DNA from: Mycobacterium sp.
GTDB lineage: Bacteria > Actinomycetota > Actinomycetes > Mycobacteriales > Mycobacteriaceae
Reading direction: 5' to 3'
DNA: 44,775 nt
Assembly: GCF_019247635.1 (NCBI RefSeq)
Contig: NZ_JAFBAR010000105.1
Coordinates: forward strand, 1-44,775
Positions 43,770 to 44,775 of the stretch are shown here, piece after piece. The position numbers and the translations under genes are program-made. The first letter of the stretch is position 1. Each line of letters opens with the position of its first letter. The notes beneath the pieces were generated by a model. The model was not told the DNA's origin and did not search any database. It saw nothing but the letters and a program-made list of their open reading frames with translations.

Positions 43770-43799
43770 CAACGATGGTGGTTCTAGTCACAATCGTTG
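43770..43799. promoter_or_regulatory. Probable MftR operator palindrome
   Basis: CAACGAT (43770-43776) and ATCGTTG (43793-43799) form a perfect 7-bp inverted repeat with a 16-bp spacer. It lies between the divergent mftA and mftR starts, as expected for a site repressing both. MftR is known in M. smegmatis to bind near mftA and to respond to long-chain acyl-CoA. Confidence 0.65.
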
Positions 43800-43808
43800 A
43801 CAGAATAT

Positions 43809-44441
43809 ATGGCATCGAGTGCCGAAATGGAAGGGCGGGGTCTGATGTTGCCGCAGACGCGGGTGGGCCGCCGCCGCTCGACCACGCCGAATGACATCAG
43901 TGACGTTGCCACCGAGTTGTTCGTCGCGCGGGGTTTCGAAGAGGTCAGCGTCGACGACATCGCACAGGCCGCCGGGATCTCCCGGCGCACGCTCTTTCGC
44001 TACTACGCCTCCAAGAACGCAATCCCCTGGGGCGACTTCGACACTCACCTGGCGCACCTGCGGGATCTGCTCGACGAGGTCGACGACGAGATTCCCGTGG
44101 GCCAGGCCCTACGTGCTGCACTGTTGGCGTTCAACACCTTCGACGAATGTGAGTCTGTGCGGCACCGCCAGCGCATGCGCGTCATCTTGGAAACCGCTGA
44201 ACTGCAAGCCTATTCGATGACCATGTACGCCGGCTGGCGGGAGGTGATCGCTGGGTTTGTCGCCCGCCGCGCCGGCGTCAAGACCACCGAGCTGCTCCCC
44301 CAGACCGTCGCGTGGACGATGCTTGGCGTCGCGTTGAGCGCCTACCAGCACTGGTTGGGCGACGAGTCCGTGACGCTGCTTCAGGCACTGGGAGACGCTT
44401 TCGACGTCGTTAGCTCGGGTCTCGATGGACTGCACCTGTGA
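43809..44441 (+). CDS. mftR: TetR-family regulator of mycofactocin, MftR
   Basis: The 210-residue protein has the helix-turn-helix '[20 protein letters not shown]' followed by '[20 protein letters not shown]', highly typical of MftR. The C-terminal half binds the effector. The start is probably ATG 43809; GTG or ATG codons within the next 20 residues are also possible, as the first 25 residues are not conserved in form. It is divergent from mftA and overlaps the next gene by GTGA. Orthologue of Rv0691c. Confidence 0.93.
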   Translation: MASSAEMEGRGLMLPQTRVGRRRSTTPNDISDVATELFVARGFEEVSVDDIAQAAGISRRTLFRYYASKNAIPWGDFDTHLAHLRDLLDEVDDEIPVGQALRAALLAFNTFDECESVRHRQRMRVILETAELQAYSMTMYAGWREVIAGFVARRAGVKTTELLPQTVAWTMLGVALSAYQHWLGDESVTLLQALGDAFDVVSSGLDGLHL

Positions 44442-44775
44442 CGGGCACCGAGCACCTGGTGCACACCCTGCGATCGCAGGGGCGGTTCTGCAGGGACTCG
44501 GGATCCACGATGTACGGCGAGCTGTGCGACCGGGTGGCCGACGACGTGGCAGCCGGTGGCGTCTTCGCAACGATTCTGTCCGGCCAGGAGGACGCCCCGT
44601 CCCGGCAGGCGGTGCCGCTACGGCTGTTGGGCGGGTTGCACCGGATGGTGCTCGACGGCCGGGCGGCACACTTGCGCCGTTGGTACCCGAGCACCGGCGG
44701 CGTTTGGGACTCCGAGGCCGCCTGGCCCGAAATCGTGCACACCGCGGTCGCGCGGGGTGAGGTGCTGCGCGCCGC
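44438..44775 (+). CDS. DUF2332 protein (cut by window edge)
   Basis: The frame starts at GTG 44438, overlapping the mftR stop (GTGA), and runs off the right end after 112 codons. '[20 protein letters not shown]', '[20 protein letters not shown]' and 'YPSTGG' followed by 'WPEIVHTAV' match DUF2332 proteins, whose function is not known. Position agrees with Rv0690c. Coupling to mftR suggests joint expression, but a link to mycofactocin is only inferred. Confidence 0.85.
   Translation, partial: MTGTEHLVHTLRSQGRFCRDSGSTMYGELCDRVADDVAAGGVFATILSGQEDAPSRQAVPLRLLGGLHRMVLDGRAAHLRRWYPSTGGVWDSEAAWPEIVHTAVARGEVLRA

Overview
The window comes from a high-G+C actinobacterium and is almost certainly from a slow-growing nontuberculous Mycobacterium. 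The gene order is the mirror image of the M. tuberculosis stretch Rv0690c to Rv0731c (recalled from memory, not searched). It also has a PE-family protein, a mycofactocin cluster, and several GTG/TTG or leaderless gene starts. The species cannot be named from sequence alone; the M. avium complex or a relative is a fair guess.

Layout. (1) 1-11180, accessory metabolism: four SAM-dependent methyltransferases of the mycobacterial LCM-like family (one cut by the window edge), a GNAT protein with a GyrA-like N-terminus, a sugar kinase / hydroxyacid dehydrogenase / class II aldolase trio, an amine-dehydrogenase-like reductase, a DUF559 nuclease gene bracketed by two copies of a 62-bp palindrome, and a coupled SDR plus zinc dehydrogenase pair. 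(2) 11177-13935: sppA and an LLM flavin oxidoreductase, divergent and both apparently leaderless. (3) 14013-18300: the spc ribosomal operon on the minus strand (rplN-rplX-rplE-rpsZ-rpsH-rplF-rplR-rpsE-rpmD-rplO). (4) 18517-27311: an island between the two ribosomal operons with vapBC, an arylsulfatase, its formylglycine-generating enzyme, three paralogous DUF4436 membrane proteins and an orphan PstS lipoprotein. (5) 27532-33103: the S10 operon on the minus strand (rpsJ-rplC-rplD-rplW-rplB-rpsS-rplV-rpsC-rplP-rpmC-rpsQ), behind a leader of about 300 nt. (6) 33591-37177: a TetR/MFS efflux pair with twin operators, then a PE gene. (7) 37237-44441: the mycofactocin cluster mftA-B-C-D-E-F-G on the minus strand with mftR divergent, followed by a DUF2332 gene cut by the right edge.

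How parts work together. The sulfatase needs its cysteine converted to formylglycine, and the enzyme for this lies in the same island. MftA is the 29-residue precursor that MftB presents to MftC; MftE and MftD finish the core, MftF glycosylates it, and MftG links it to electron transport. The S10 and spc operons appear to share regulatory bookends. Both have a -35/17/-10 promoter followed at the same 4-nt distance by GGGTTGCCTTGRGC, and both end in the same kind of long AAAAGCCCCCG hairpin. Other leads are the DUF4436 triplication with a shared promoter core, the palindrome-flanked nuclease gene, and an AT-rich, coding-like segment between mftD and mftE.
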